DNA from: Terasakiella brassicae
GTDB taxonomy: Bacteria > Pseudomonadota > Alphaproteobacteria > Rhodospirillales > Terasakiellaceae
DNA: 64,000 nt
Direction: 5' to 3'
Assembly: GCF_014641495.1 (NCBI RefSeq)
Contig: NZ_BMHV01000004.1
Coordinates: 124,001 to 188,000 of the forward strand
The translations under genes and the position numbers were made by a program. The notes beneath the pieces are model-generated. The model was not told where the DNA came from. It was given only the letters and a program-made list of their open reading frames with translations, and did not search any database. This document shows positions 40,190 through 50,241 of this stretch, in pieces. Within the stretch, counting starts at the first letter, position 1; the number at the start of each line of letters is the position of its first letter.

Positions 40190-42829
40190 ATGCAAAGCGC
40201 GAATGATATTCGTAAAACGTTTTTGGAATATTTTGGTAAGAATGGTCACGAAATTGTGGACTCTTCACCCTTGGTTCCGCGAAACGACCCTACACTGATG
40301 TTTACAAATGCGGGGATGGTTCAGTTTAAAAACGTATTTACAGGTCTGGAACACCGTGATTACAGCCGTGCGACCACATCGCAAAAATGTGTGCGCGCCG
40401 GCGGAAAACACAATGACCTTGAAAATGTCGGCTTTACAGCACGTCACCATACGTTCTTTGAAATGCTGGGAAATTTCTCGTTTGGTGATTATTTCAAAGA
40501 CATGGCGATTGAGCTTGCGTGGAATTTGATTACCAAGGAATTCGGCCTGCCCAAAGATAAATTGCTGGTTACCGTCTACCATGAAGATGATGAAGCTTTT
40601 GATCTTTGGAAGAAAATTGCAGGGTTGCCGGACGAAAAAATCATCCGCATTCCGACCTCGGATAATTTTTGGGCAATGGGGGATACGGGACCGTGTGGCC
40701 CCTGTTCCGAGATTTTTTATGATCATGGCGACCATATCTGGGGCGGGCCTCCGGGTTCAGCGGAAGAAGATGGCGACCGATTTATCGAGATCTGGAACTT
40801 GGTCTTCATGCAATATGAACAGACCCTTGAAGATCGACTTGAACTGCCCAAACCGTCTATTGATACCGGCATGGGACTGGAACGGATTGCGGCGGTTTTA
40901 CAAGGTACGCATGATAACTATAACGTTGATTTGTTGCGTAAGCTGATTGAGGCATCTGCGGATAAAACGTCAACAGACCCGGATGGTGATTTCAATACAT
41001 CGCACCGCGTCATCGCGGACCATTTACGGTCTTGTTCCTTCCTTCTGGCCGATGGTGTTCTGCCGTCTAATGAAGGCCGGGGATATGTTTTGCGCCGCAT
41101 TATGCGCCGCGCTATGCGTCATGCCCATATTATCGGGGCGAAAGATCCGTTGATGCACAAACTGGTTCCGACCCTGACCGGGTTGATGGGACAAGCCTTC
41201 CCTGAACTTCTGCGTGCACAAGCCTTAATCACGGAAACATTGGAACTGGAAGAAGCGCGTTTCAAAAAATTATTGGACCGTGGCTTATCTTTGCTGGATG
41301 CGGAAACGGCAACCCTTTGTGAAGGGGATGAGCTGGCGGGTGATGTGGCCTTCAAGCTTTATGACACATACGGTTTTCCAGTCGATTTGACGCAAGATGC
41401 TCTGAAATCCAAAGGGATTAATGTGGATATGGACGGTTTTGATGCCGCCATGTCCAGACAACGTGAAGAAGCACGTAAAAACTGGGCGGGTTCCGGTGAA
41501 GCCGCCGATGAAAGCGTCTGGTTTGATGTCCGTGATAAGGTCGGGGCGACAGATTTCCTTGGTTATGAAACCGAAGAGGCCGAAGGTCAGATCGTTGCCA
41601 TTATTCAAGATGGTCAAATGGTCAAACGGGCGGAACCCGGCACCGAAGTTGCTATCGTTTTGAACCAGACCCCGTTTTATGGGGAATCCGGTGGTCAGGT
41701 GGGCGATAGCGGCCTGCTGCGTGTCGGGGAGACAGCTACGATTGACGTGCGCGATACCGCCAAAAAACTGGGCGATTTACATATTCATCTGGGCAAGGTC
41801 AAAGGCTGTTCCATTGCCGTTGGTGAAGATGTCCATGCGATTGTTGATCCTGTTCGACGTGGGGCTGTACGGTCGAACCACTCAGCCACTCACCTTTTGC
41901 ACAAGGCTTTGCAGGAACGTCTAGGCGAGCATGTGACGCAAAAAGGGTCTTTGGTGGCCGAAGAACGTTTGCGTTTTGATATCGCGCATCCCAAAGGATT
42001 AAGCGCCGAAGAAATGGCGGATGTGGAAGCGCGTGTGAATGAACAAATTCGCGTCAACTCCGAAGTTGTGACCCGTTTGATGACGCCGGATGAAGCCATT
42101 GAACAAGGCGCAATGGCTCTGTTTGGGGAAAAATACGGTGATGAGGTTCGCGTTGTGACGATGGGGACCGACAAAGACAAAAACTTTTCTGTGGAACTGT
42201 GTGGTGGAACGCATGTCAAGCGAACCGGTGACATCGGCTTGTTTAAAGTCGTGAGCGAAGGTGCGGTTGCCGCAGGGGTTCGTCGGATTGAAGCCTTGAC
42301 CGGGGCGGCGGCTGTTGCTTATCTGGCAGAACAGGAAGAACGCTTAAATCAAGCAGCGGCTTTGTTGAAAGCCACACCGGCAAATGTGCCCGGGCGTGTG
42401 GAATCTTTGCTGGAAGAACGCAAAAAAATGGAGCGTGAAATTTCCGATTTGCGTAAAAAACTGGCCACAGGTGGCACAAGTGGTGGCGCTGCGGATATCA
42501 AAGACGTAAATGGCGTTAAATATCTGGGCAAGGTTCTTGAAGATATTCCGGGTAAAGAACTGAAATCGATGGTTGATGAAATGAAAAACCAAGTCGGTTC
42601 CGGTGTGTGTGTGGCAATCGCCATTAATGAGGGCAAAGCGTCCATTGTTGTTGGTGTGACGGATGATGTCAAAGATCAACACAGTGCCGTTGACCTGGTG
42701 CGTATCGGATCGGAAGCTTTAGGCGGCAAAGGCGGCGGCGGGCGTGCGGATATGGCACAAGCCGGTGGCCCGGATGGCACAAAAGCAAATGTTGCACTGG
42801 CTGCGATTGAAGCGGCACTCGCTGGTTAA
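40190..42829 (+). CDS. alaS: Alanyl-tRNA synthetase AlaS
   Basis: AlaS charges tRNA-Ala. The N-terminal class II core is complete ([83 protein letters not shown]). The editing domain has [11 protein letters not shown] and [13 protein letters not shown] zinc-site residues. The C-terminal domain ends [15 protein letters not shown]. The ATG at 40190 fits the family start; a GTG three codons upstream (40181) is possible. About 879 residues, the usual length. It follows recA, a common order in alphaproteobacteria. Confidence 0.97.
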   Translation: MQSANDIRKTFLEYFGKNGHEIVDSSPLVPRNDPTLMFTNAGMVQFKNVFTGLEHRDYSRATTSQKCVRAGGKHNDLENVGFTARHHTFFEMLGNFSFGDYFKDMAIELAWNLITKEFGLPKDKLLVTVYHEDDEAFDLWKKIAGLPDEKIIRIPTSDNFWAMGDTGPCGPCSEIFYDHGDHIWGGPPGSAEEDGDRFIEIWNLVFMQYEQTLEDRLELPKPSIDTGMGLERIAAVLQGTHDNYNVDLLRKLIEASADKTSTDPDGDFNTSHRVIADHLRSCSFLLADGVLPSNEGRGYVLRRIMRRAMRHAHIIGAKDPLMHKLVPTLTGLMGQAFPELLRAQALITETLELEEARFKKLLDRGLSLLDAETATLCEGDELAGDVAFKLYDTYGFPVDLTQDALKSKGINVDMDGFDAAMSRQREEARKNWAGSGEAADESVWFDVRDKVGATDFLGYETEEAEGQIVAIIQDGQMVKRAEPGTEVAIVLNQTPFYGESGGQVGDSGLLRVGETATIDVRDTAKKLGDLHIHLGKVKGCSIAVGEDVHAIVDPVRRGAVRSNHSATHLLHKALQERLGEHVTQKGSLVAEERLRFDIAHPKGLSAEEMADVEARVNEQIRVNSEVVTRLMTPDEAIEQGAMALFGEKYGDEVRVVTMGTDKDKNFSVELCGGTHVKRTGDIGLFKVVSEGAVAAGVRRIEALTGAAAVAYLAEQEERLNQAAALLKATPANVPGRVESLLEERKKMEREISDLRKKLATGGTSGGAADIKDVNGVKYLGKVLEDIPGKELKSMVDEMKNQVGSGVCVAIAINEGKASIVVGVTDDVKDQHSAVDLVRIGSEALGGKGGGGRADMAQAGGPDGTKANVALAAIEAALAG

Positions 42830-42858
42830 AGTGAGTTTATTATAAAAGAGGCGTAACG

Positions 42859-43431
42859 ATGGAACTGGTCCTTCTCGGTCTAATTGTCTGGAGCGGCGTT
42901 CATTTCGTTCCTGTCGTTGCGCCTGATTTTCGTCAAAGCTTGATTGAGAAAGTCGGTGCGCTGCCTTATCGTGGGCTGTTTGCACTTGTTATTTTGGCAA
43001 GTGTCGCCCTGATGGTGGTGGGCTGGCGTTCCATTGAAAGCGTGACGGTTTTATACGATATTTACGATATCGTCGTGGGGCCTTGTTTGTTGTTGATTTT
43101 GGCGGGCTTCGTCTTGATGGCCGCCTCAAAATTGAAATCCAATTTTTCACGAACGGTTCGACATCCGCAATTGACGGGGTTTAGCCTGTGGGCGGTTGCG
43201 CATACCTTGATGAATGGGGATTTGCGCGCGGTGGTCTTGTTTGGCGGCTTGTCATTATGGGCCATCGCGACAATTGTACTGACAAATCGGCGTGACGGCG
43301 CGTTTCAGGTACCGGATAAACAGTTACCCCATCAGGGCGTTATTGTTTTTGCGGTTGGTATATGTGGGTTTATCGCGGCTGTACTGGGCCATGAATATTT
43401 GTCCGGTGTGGACTTAACCGTTAAACGCTAA
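42859..43431 (+). CDS. NnrU family membrane protein
   Basis: A 190-residue protein with about five membrane helices. The NnrU mark VRHPQLTGFSLWAVAHTLMNGDLRAVVLFGGLSLWAI is present, as are H15 and the RHP/H motif shared with isoprenylcysteine methyltransferase-like and 15-cis-zeta-carotene isomerase relatives. NnrU was named from denitrifying bacteria, but many members occur without nitrite reduction and the exact role here is unknown. Its stop overlaps the convergent AraC gene stop by three bases. Confidence 0.8.
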   Translation: MELVLLGLIVWSGVHFVPVVAPDFRQSLIEKVGALPYRGLFALVILASVALMVVGWRSIESVTVLYDIYDIVVGPCLLLILAGFVLMAASKLKSNFSRTVRHPQLTGFSLWAVAHTLMNGDLRAVVLFGGLSLWAIATIVLTNRRDGAFQVPDKQLPHQGVIVFAVGICGFIAAVLGHEYLSGVDLTVKR

Positions 43432-44261
43432 CCCGTTTTAAAATATTGCCCGGGTGTGATGCCCAGTGCTTTTTTAAACATGGCGCTAAAGGCACTTTGC
43501 GAGGAATAACCCAAATCCTGTGCGATATGGGCAATGGACTGCTGATCGGCCAGACGGCTCAGGGCCTCTAACAAGCGTGCTTGTTGGCGCCATTGACCAA
43601 AGGTCATGTCTGTTTGCTTTTTAAAATGGCGCGCTAAGGTACGTGATGTGGTGCCTAATTCCTGCGCCCAATCTTCCAGTGTTTTTTCATTATCGGGATT
43701 TTCTTTTAAAAAGTCTGCGATGGTTTTTATCATTCCTTGATCCGGGACCGGTAATTGCAGCGGGGTAGACGGGGTCGCTTTCAGGCAATCCAGCAGCACG
43801 CGCATTAAACGCCCTTCCGGCCCATCGGTGTCGTACAGAGGGGGAAAACGAACGGCTTCTGCAATAATTTCACGCAAAAGCGGACTGATATGCATGACCT
43901 GACAATGGACGGGTAAACCTTGCATGACGTTGGGGGAAATATAGACATTGCGCAGACGAACTTTATGGACAACCTTGATGGCATGTTCCACGTTTGGTGG
44001 AATCCAGACCGCGCGTTGTGGCGGAATAACCCAGATATGTCCTTGGGCCATAACCTGCATGACCCCTTGTGAGGCATAAAGAAGTTGTCCCCAGATGTGT
44101 TGATGGGGATGGATCTCATGGTCCGGCAGCCTCAGGACTTCCTTTAAATTGATGTCACGCGGGAGTTTGTCGAAATCATCAATTTCCACACCATCATGTG
44201 TGAGGAAGGGGCGAAGACCAAAAGCAGGTGTCTTTTTTGCGATATTTTTTGTCATAAACAT
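43428..44261 (-). CDS. AraC-family transcriptional regulator with cupin domain
   Basis: A 277-residue regulator. The N-terminal cupin-like sensor (about 45-115: HEIHPHQHIWGQLLYASQGVMQVMAQGHIWVIPPQRAVWIPPNVEHAI) resembles NimR-type regulators. The C-terminal AraC double helix-turn-helix (about 180-275) has LEDWAQELGTTSRTLARHFKKQTDMTFGQWRQQARLLEAL and IAHIAQDLGYSSQSAFSAMFKKALGITPGQYF. It is divergent from the MFS gene 70 bases away and probably controls it, as NimR does for NimT. Start could be the third codon (Met). Confidence 0.88.
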   Translation of the reverse strand: MFMTKNIAKKTPAFGLRPFLTHDGVEIDDFDKLPRDINLKEVLRLPDHEIHPHQHIWGQLLYASQGVMQVMAQGHIWVIPPQRAVWIPPNVEHAIKVVHKVRLRNVYISPNVMQGLPVHCQVMHISPLLREIIAEAVRFPPLYDTDGPEGRLMRVLLDCLKATPSTPLQLPVPDQGMIKTIADFLKENPDNEKTLEDWAQELGTTSRTLARHFKKQTDMTFGQWRQQARLLEALSRLADQQSIAHIAQDLGYSSQSAFSAMFKKALGITPGQYFKTG

Positions 44262-44331
44262 CTATATACGACATTTTCGTTTCATTATAAAGTATGAGAA
44301 TAATTATTAGATAAAGAATAAGGACTCTGAA

Positions 44332-45531
44332 ATGTCTTCCCCCCAAATATGGAAAAAACCGGAAAATCTGCTTTACGTTATGGCGATTGCAATGGCATTG
44401 GCTTTTGGTGTCTGGCAGGCTTTGTTAAACAATTTTGTGATTGAGCGTGCGAATTTCAGCGGTGTTGAAATCGGTATCCTTCAATCGTTGCGTGAAATTC
44501 CGGGCTTTTTGGCTTTTACGGCTGTGTTTTTGTTATTGATGATGCGCGAACAGACACTGGGATTGGTTTCCCTTGTCTTTCTTGGAATCGGTACGGCGAT
44601 TACGGGGCTCTTCCCGTCAGAAATTGGGCTTTATGCGACAACGGTTTTGATGTCGATCGGGTTTCATTATTATGAAACGGTTAATCAATCATTGTCTTTG
44701 CAATGGTTTGATAAAAAAACAGCCGCGCACAAGATGGGTAAAGTGATTGCGATGCGCTCTTTTGCCTCCTTGATTGCCTTTGGTCTGGTGTGGGCCATGC
44801 TGGATATGTTGAAGATTGACATGGAAGTGGTCTATGTACTGGGCGGCGGGGCTTGTGTGATTTTGGCGCTGTTCTGTTGGTGGGCTTTTCCGCATTTTAA
44901 TCAGGGGGTGGAACAGCACAAGCAGATCATTTTACGCAAACGCTATTGGTTGTTTTATGCTCTGACGTTTATGAGCGGGGCGCGCCGTCAAATCTTTGTC
45001 GTCTTTGCGGGCTTTTTAATGGTGGAAGAGTTCGGGTTTGATGCAGCGGCCATTTCCATTTTGTTTTTGGTAAATGGGGCGATGAATATGTTTTTTGCCC
45101 CGCGTATCGGCAAGTTGATTGGTCGGTTAGGTGAAAAAAGCGCGTTAGGGCTGGAATATGTTGGTCTGATTTTGGTTTTTGTCGGTTATGCCTTTGTTGA
45201 AAGCCCGTGGGTTGCTGTGGTTCTTTATGTGGCGGATCATTTGCTGTTTTCGATGGCGATTGCGATCAAAACCTATTTCCAGAAAATTGCCGATCCGAAA
45301 GATATTGCACCGACAGCAGGGGTATCTTTTACCATCAATCATATTGCCGCCGTGGTTTTACCTGCGCTTTATGGCTTGTTATGGATAGCTTCGCCTATGG
45401 CAGTTTTCCTAACCGGGGCGGGATTGGCGGTTTTGTCATTGATCTTATCCCGCCTCATTCCGGATAATCCAGAACCCGGTCTGGAAGTCGTCTGGAAACG
45501 TACCAGCGCAATTGTGGAACCCGCAGAATAG
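44332..45531 (+). CDS. MFS transporter
   Basis: A 399-residue protein with about 12 membrane helices in two groups of six (for example NLLYVMAIAMALAFGVWQALL, GFLAFTAVFLLLMM, SALGLEYVGLILVFVGYAFV, VFLTGAGLAVLSLILS). The cytoplasmic loop between halves is short and charged (FNQGVEQHKQIILRKRYW). It resembles major facilitator proteins that lack a named substrate. The divergent AraC regulator suggests an inducible efflux or uptake role; the substrate cannot be told. Confidence 0.82.
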   Translation: MSSPQIWKKPENLLYVMAIAMALAFGVWQALLNNFVIERANFSGVEIGILQSLREIPGFLAFTAVFLLLMMREQTLGLVSLVFLGIGTAITGLFPSEIGLYATTVLMSIGFHYYETVNQSLSLQWFDKKTAAHKMGKVIAMRSFASLIAFGLVWAMLDMLKIDMEVVYVLGGGACVILALFCWWAFPHFNQGVEQHKQIILRKRYWLFYALTFMSGARRQIFVVFAGFLMVEEFGFDAAAISILFLVNGAMNMFFAPRIGKLIGRLGEKSALGLEYVGLILVFVGYAFVESPWVAVVLYVADHLLFSMAIAIKTYFQKIADPKDIAPTAGVSFTINHIAAVVLPALYGLLWIASPMAVFLTGAGLAVLSLILSRLIPDNPEPGLEVVWKRTSAIVEPAE

Positions 45532-45554
45532 GTTTATGGTGAGGTGAAAGATTT

Positions 45555-45603
45555 AAACATAAGGGGCCGTAAACTCATATTTGGTTTACGGCCCCTTATG
45601 TTT
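45555..45603. terminator. Bidirectional terminator, MFS / DUF1127
   Basis: A perfect 20-bp stem (AAACATAAGGGGCCGTAAAC at 45555-45574 with its complement at 45584-45603) and a 9-base loop between convergent genes. Confidence 0.9.
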
Positions 45604-45630
45604 GACGTGGTCACCTGTTGGCTTTTGTTC

Positions 45631-45867
45631 TTAAGCCGCACGTGTGCCAGACAGGGCTGTTTTTGAAACGGGTAGAATGTCGGCGCGTGTCAGGCCGATA
45701 TCCATCAGTTCACGTTCGCTCAGTTTCTTCAGCGCATTATATGTGCGCACAGATGAAACAACATTTGCTGTTTTGGCAATAACGAAATTTTCGAATTTGT
45801 CCAAAGCACCACCGGTCAGATCAACATGGTGGCTGGCGTAAGAAGTAATCGGGTAAGGTAAGGACAT
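45631..45867 (-). CDS. DUF1127 (YjiS-like) small protein
   Basis: A 78-residue protein from the ATG at 45865-45867. The C-terminal YjiS-like domain is NALKKLSERELMDIGLTRADI, preceded by a short N-terminal region. DUF1127 proteins are small arginine-rich or related stress/metabolism regulators in alphaproteobacteria, some acting through RNA. An upstream in-frame ATG would add 23 residues unlike the family. AGAGAGAC precedes the chosen start. Confidence 0.8.
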   Translation of the reverse strand: MSLPYPITSYASHHVDLTGGALDKFENFVIAKTANVVSSVRTYNALKKLSERELMDIGLTRADILPVSKTALSGTRAA

Positions 45868-46142
45868 GATGTTTGTCTCTCTAAAGGGTTGTACGATATT
45901 TGCGCCCTCTTTACGCCTGCTTGATGGGGACAACAATTATTGTTTTTGCAGGTGTGATTTACAGAAAATGCATAGCTCATAATTTTTCTAAACTACATTT
46001 CTGACTTGAAGCTGTTCACCGGCACTATGTATGTGTTCTGTGAATGTATGTTTGGGCAAATTTTCAAAACCGGAATGACTTGAATGATCGTCCTGCGTAC
46101 CGTACCTTGGTTGTTAGGTATCCAATCATTTAGGTTTTGGGA

Positions 46143-46985
46143 ATGAGCTTTACAGGCACAGACAATTACGTTGCGACCGATGACCTGCGCGTTGCGGTAA
46201 ATGCGGCAATCAATTTAGAACGCCCTCTTTTGGTTAAAGGGGAACCGGGAACGGGTAAAACGGTTTTGGCCCATGAAATTTCAAAAGCGTTGAACGCGCC
46301 TTTGATCGAATGGCATGTTAAATCCACGACAAAGGCACAGCAGGGATTGTATGAATATGATGCGGTGTCTCGCTTGCGCGATTCCCAATTGGGGGATGAA
46401 CGTGTGCATGATATCGCCAATTACATCGTGCGTGGCAAATTGTGGGAAGCCTTTGAAAGCGAACAACGCCCGGTTTTGTTGATTGATGAAATTGACAAAG
46501 CCGATATTGAATTTCCAAACGATTTGTTGCTGGAACTTGATCGGATGCAGTTTCATGTCTACGAAACAAAAGAAACGATCAGTGCGCGCAATCGCCCGGT
46601 CATTGTGATTACATCCAATAACGAAAAAGAATTGCCGGATGCGTTTTTGCGCCGCTGTTTTTTCCATTACATCCGCTTTCCTGACAAGGAAACGATGGCG
46701 GAAATTGTTGATGTTCATTATCCGGGATTGCAAAAACGATTGGTGAGCGAAGCCCTGAACGCCTTTTATGATTTGCGTGATGTGCCGGGGTTGAAGAAAA
46801 AACCGTCCACGTCTGAATTGCTTGATTGGATCAAGCTGTTGATGGTGGAAGATATTCCGCCCGAAGCCTTGCGCAGTACGGATGGAAAAAAGGTTATTCC
46901 ACCGTTGCATGGTGCCTTATTGAAAAATGAACAGGATATTCATTTGTTTGAACGCCTTGCCTTTATGGCACGGCGTGACGCTTAG
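46143..46985 (+). CDS. MoxR-family AAA+ ATPase
   Basis: A 280-residue ATPase. Walker A GEPGTGKT (about 34-41), Walker B VLLIDEIDKAD, sensor region VIVITSNNEKELPDAFLRRCFFHYIRFP with the arginine finger. Such MoxR proteins act as chaperones that insert cofactors or activate partner enzymes, usually with a VWA protein. The VWA/CoxE-like gene is at 48560-49732, with a channel gene and a remnant between them. The ATG at 46143 follows AGG; a TTG two codons earlier is less likely. Confidence 0.92.
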   Translation: MSFTGTDNYVATDDLRVAVNAAINLERPLLVKGEPGTGKTVLAHEISKALNAPLIEWHVKSTTKAQQGLYEYDAVSRLRDSQLGDERVHDIANYIVRGKLWEAFESEQRPVLLIDEIDKADIEFPNDLLLELDRMQFHVYETKETISARNRPVIVITSNNEKELPDAFLRRCFFHYIRFPDKETMAEIVDVHYPGLQKRLVSEALNAFYDLRDVPGLKKKPSTSELLDWIKLLMVEDIPPEALRSTDGKKVIPPLHGALLKNEQDIHLFERLAFMARRDA

Positions 46986-47098
46986 ACAGCGCTTGATTGA
47001 TTTTTTTGATTGAGATGCTCTAACTTATTTATTTGGCGTAACTGCGTCGTTGCAATCTAAGTTTGGTTGCTCGGGATTTTCTAAGGGGACTTTCAACT

Positions 47099-48415
47099 GT
47101 GTGGGACAATATTCCATATCACGACCAGATATTCGCACTGATCGCTATGTTGCACCAGTGGGTCTTGGAAAATGTGCTGGTCTGGGATAATGCCAAGCAA
47201 ATTGCACTGCTGGTCGGTGTGTTTGTTGTTGGCAATCTGTTGCAGTCCAAGATGGTGCGTGGTGTTGAAGCCATCAGTTTACCCAACGCCATAAAACGTT
47301 TTGAACACCAGATGCATGAGGTTTTGCGCCCTCTTGTCGTCCCCTTGTTCTTTCTGATTGTTCTGTGGTTTAGCCTGTTTGCCTTGCGGACGTTGGGACA
47401 GGGGTTCCATATTATCAATCTGGTGGTCAGCCTGTTGAATGCATGGGTGGTTATTCGTTTTGCCTCTGCCTTTATCCATGATGAAGGTTGGTCACGTTTT
47501 GTCAGCGTTCTTGCATGGTCGGTTGCTGCACTTAACATTGTTGGTTTGCTGGATGTAACAACGGCCTTTTTGGATAGTTTGGCTTTCAGCTTCGGCGAGA
47601 TGAAATTTTCCGTGTTTGGGCTGGTGAAGGGCGGCATTGCCATTGCTATTCTGTTCTGGCTTTTTTCCTTGTTGGAAAGGGTACTGAAAAGACGGATTGA
47701 GCGACTGAATAATATTACGCCATCTGCCAAGGTTCTGCTGAAAAAATTCATGCGCATTATTCTGCTAATTCTGGCGGTTCTAATTGCCCTTGATGCAATG
47801 GGGATTGATTTGACGGCCTTGGCTGTTTTTTCCGGTGCGATCGGGATTGGTTTGGGGTTCGGTTTGCAAAAAGTTGCAGCAAATCTGGTCAGTGGTGTGA
47901 TTTTGTTGCTGGACCGATCTGTTAAACCCGGGGATGTGATTGCGCTTGGCAATACATATGGTCGTATTGACAAGTTAAGGGGGCGTTATGTCTCTGTTAT
48001 TACGCGTGATGGAACCGAACACCTTATTCCAAACGAAGAACTGATTACGCAGCGGGTGGAAAATTGGTCGTTTTCAGATACCAACGTGCGCCAACGCGCT
48101 TTGGTCGGGGTGGATTATTCCACTGACATTAAGCTGGCGATGCGATTATGTGAAGAAGCTGCTGATGAAACAGACCGGATTGTGAAAGAACCTGTTCCGC
48201 GCTGCCTATTGCGTGAATTTGCCGATAGTTCGGTCAATATTGAACTGCGTTATTGGGTAAATGATGCGCATAACGGTTTGGGCAGTGTGCGCTCAGAAGT
48301 TTTGTTGCGCATTTGGGACAAATTCCATGAACAAGGCGTGGTCTTTCCCTATCCGCAAAGCGATATCCACGTCAAAGGCGTTGTTCCCATCCGTTTGGAA
48401 AAAGAGAAAGACTAG
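47099..48415 (+). CDS. MscS-family mechanosensitive ion channel
   Basis: A 438-residue membrane protein from the GTG at 47099 (AAGGGG upstream). Several N-terminal helices precede the MscS pore and beta domain: LTALAVFSGAIGIGLGFGLQKVAANLVSGVILLLDRSVKPGDVI, then GRYVSVITRDGTEHLIPNEELITQRVENWS, and a C-terminal alpha/beta domain. It should open under osmotic down-shock. It lies between moxR and the VWA gene in the same direction. Confidence 0.9.
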   Translation: MWDNIPYHDQIFALIAMLHQWVLENVLVWDNAKQIALLVGVFVVGNLLQSKMVRGVEAISLPNAIKRFEHQMHEVLRPLVVPLFFLIVLWFSLFALRTLGQGFHIINLVVSLLNAWVVIRFASAFIHDEGWSRFVSVLAWSVAALNIVGLLDVTTAFLDSLAFSFGEMKFSVFGLVKGGIAIAILFWLFSLLERVLKRRIERLNNITPSAKVLLKKFMRIILLILAVLIALDAMGIDLTALAVFSGAIGIGLGFGLQKVAANLVSGVILLLDRSVKPGDVIALGNTYGRIDKLRGRYVSVITRDGTEHLIPNEELITQRVENWSFSDTNVRQRALVGVDYSTDIKLAMRLCEEAADETDRIVKEPVPRCLLREFADSSVNIELRYWVNDAHNGLGSVRSEVLLRIWDKFHEQGVVFPYPQSDIHVKGVVPIRLEKEKD

Positions 48416-48418
48416 ATC

Positions 48419-48556
48419 ATGTATGAAACCGGCGTGTCCCAACCCGAAGTCATTGGCCTTTATCGCAATGCCGGGTTTGTCGAAATTGGCCCGTTTGGGG
48501 AGTATCAACTCGATCCGCTCAGTCTTTTTATGGAAAAAGAACTGGTGAAAGATTAG
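48419..48556 (+). pseudogene. C-terminal remnant of a GNAT acetyltransferase
   Basis: A 45-codon frame (MYETGVSQPEVIGLYRNAG, then FVEIGPFGEYQLDPLSLFMEKELVKD) with the classic C-terminal end of GNAT proteins (LYETG-x-x-QPEAI-LYR-xxGF-x-x-I-PFG-Y-DPLS-FMEK). The N-terminal acetyl-CoA binding part (Q/R-x-x-G-x-G/A) is absent and no in-frame upstream part exists. It starts 3 bases after the MscS gene stop and ends 3 bases before the VWA gene. It is most likely a decayed gene. Confidence 0.75.
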
Positions 48557-48559
48557 GTC

Positions 48560-49732
48560 ATGTTTCTCAACCTCTTTTTCGAATTAAAACAAGCCAAGGT
48601 GCCGGTTTCGTTAAAAGAATATCTGTTGCTGATGGAGGCAATGGACAAAGGTGTAGCACAATATTCAATTGAGGATTTTTATTATCTGTCACGCGCGGCC
48701 CTGATAAAGGATGAACGCCATTTAGACAAATTTGACCGGGTTTTTGGCCATGTGTTTAAAGGGCTGGAACCTGTTGAGGGGGAGACCCACGACATCCCGG
48801 AAGAATGGTTGCGCAAGCTGGCGGAGAAAATCCTCAGCGCAGAGGAAAAGCAGCTTATTCAATCGTTAGGTGGTTGGGATAAGTTGATGGAGACGTTGAA
48901 AAAACGTCTGGAAGAACAAAAAGAACGCCATCAAGGCGGTAATAAATGGATTGGGACGGCAGGTACTTCGCCGTTTGGCGCCTATGGCTATAACCCGGAA
49001 GGGGTGCGCATCGGTCAAAAAGAATCGCGCCATCGTCGTGCAGTCAAGGTGTGGGATAAACGGGAATTTAAAAATCTGGATGATCAGGTTGAACTGGGGA
49101 CCCGTAATATCAAAGTTGCTTTGCGCCGTTTGCGCAAATTTGCACGCACCGGGGCGCAAACCCAACTTGATCTGGATGATACCATAAAATCCACGGCCCA
49201 TAAGGGGTTTTTGGATATCAAGATGGTTGCAGAACGTCACAATGCGGTGAAAGTGCTCCTTTTCTTTGATGTCGGTGGGTCGATGGATGACCATATCAAG
49301 GTTTGTGAGGAAATGTTTTCAGCCTGTCGGTCTGAATTCAAACATTTGGAATATTTTTATTTTCATAACTGTGTTTATGAAGGCGTGTGGAAAGATAATC
49401 GACGGCGCCACAATGATACAATCGCCTTGTGGGACGTGCTGCATACCTATCCCAGCGATTACAAGGTGATCTTTGTTGGGGATGCCTCGATGAGTCCCTA
49501 TGAAATTTCCTACCCCGGCGGGGCGGTGGAATATTGGAACGAAGAAGCCGGTGCCGTTTGGATGCAACGCATTTTAGATGTGTATCCCCATGCCGTCTGG
49601 ATTAACCCGGTGCCGCAAAACTGGTGGCGACACACCATGTCCATTCAAATGATGAAACAGTTGATGTCTGATCGTATGTATGGCCTGACCTTGGAAGGGA
49701 TTGATCAGGCCATACAGGAATTGAATAAATAA
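48560..49732 (+). CDS. VWA domain protein (CoxE-like)
   Basis: A 390-residue protein. The N-terminal half is helical and charged. The VWA domain begins about residue 230 with VLLFFDVGGSMDDHIKVCEEMFSACRSEFKHLEYFYFHNCVYEGVW; FDVGGS is the metal-site motif (D-x-G-x-S). It ends with DVYPHAVWINPVPQNWWRHTMSIQMMKQLMSDRMYGLTLEGI. It is the usual partner of MoxR-type ATPases such as that at 46143. The substrate enzyme of the pair is not in the window. Confidence 0.85.
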   Translation: MFLNLFFELKQAKVPVSLKEYLLLMEAMDKGVAQYSIEDFYYLSRAALIKDERHLDKFDRVFGHVFKGLEPVEGETHDIPEEWLRKLAEKILSAEEKQLIQSLGGWDKLMETLKKRLEEQKERHQGGNKWIGTAGTSPFGAYGYNPEGVRIGQKESRHRRAVKVWDKREFKNLDDQVELGTRNIKVALRRLRKFARTGAQTQLDLDDTIKSTAHKGFLDIKMVAERHNAVKVLLFFDVGGSMDDHIKVCEEMFSACRSEFKHLEYFYFHNCVYEGVWKDNRRRHNDTIALWDVLHTYPSDYKVIFVGDASMSPYEISYPGGAVEYWNEEAGAVWMQRILDVYPHAVWINPVPQNWWRHTMSIQMMKQLMSDRMYGLTLEGIDQAIQELNK

Positions 49733-49756
49733 AGGCTACTTTTTAAGGATAGCAAA

Positions 49757-50194
49757 ATGTCAGAAATTCAACTTATATATGTGTCGCAAATATCACCGGG
49801 TTTTGATCTATGCGATCTTGAAAGTATACTGGCAACGGCGGTCGAAAATAATAAAAAGCACAATATAACGGGAGTGCTTACAGTCCTGAATGATGTCTTT
49901 ATTCAGGTATTGGAAGGTGAGTCAGTCAAAGTCGAGCAACTTGTTGCAAAGATTGAAAAGGATAAGCGAAATTTTGGCTTGATTGTCTTGCAGTCCAACC
50001 CGATAGAGCACCGTTTATTCCCTGACTGGTCGATGGGATATGTTGATGAAAGTCACTATAAAGTTAGAGATATCGGTTATTTTCAAGAGATTCTTTCATT
50101 AGAAGAAACGTTGAAAAAAATGACGGATGATACATCATGGGTCGCGGATTTTCTGCGAAACTGTGTGGAACATTATAGTCAGAGAAAAACTTAG
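49757..50194 (+). CDS. BLUF-domain blue-light photoreceptor
   Basis: A 145-residue single-domain sensor that binds FAD. The key residues sit exactly at BLUF spacing: Y8, N32, Q50 and W91/M93 (in AppA Y21, N45, Q63, W104, M106). FIQVLEGE and FPDWSMG are visible. About 45 C-terminal residues form two helices (SLEETLKKMTDDTSWVADFLRNCVEH), a capping or output region. No enzymatic output domain is attached, so it probably acts through a partner. It lies behind the VWA gene but is AT-richer and has its own terminator. Confidence 0.9.
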   Translation: MSEIQLIYVSQISPGFDLCDLESILATAVENNKKHNITGVLTVLNDVFIQVLEGESVKVEQLVAKIEKDKRNFGLIVLQSNPIEHRLFPDWSMGYVDESHYKVRDIGYFQEILSLEETLKKMTDDTSWVADFLRNCVEHYSQRKT

Positions 50195-50239
50195 AAATAG
50201 CCCGTTTTTGGAATTAGAAATGAAATAACGGGCTATTTC
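50194..50239. terminator. Bidirectional terminator, BLUF / der
   Basis: GAAATAGCCCGTT (50194-50206) pairs with AACGGGCTATTTC (50227-50239); it begins at the BLUF stop codon and ends 2 bases from the convergent der stop. Confidence 0.85.
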
Positions 50240-50241
50240 GA

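Noticed and set aside
46281-46910. A 209-codon minus-strand frame within moxR
   Set aside because: Antisense to Walker A and B coding sequence; no independent evidence.
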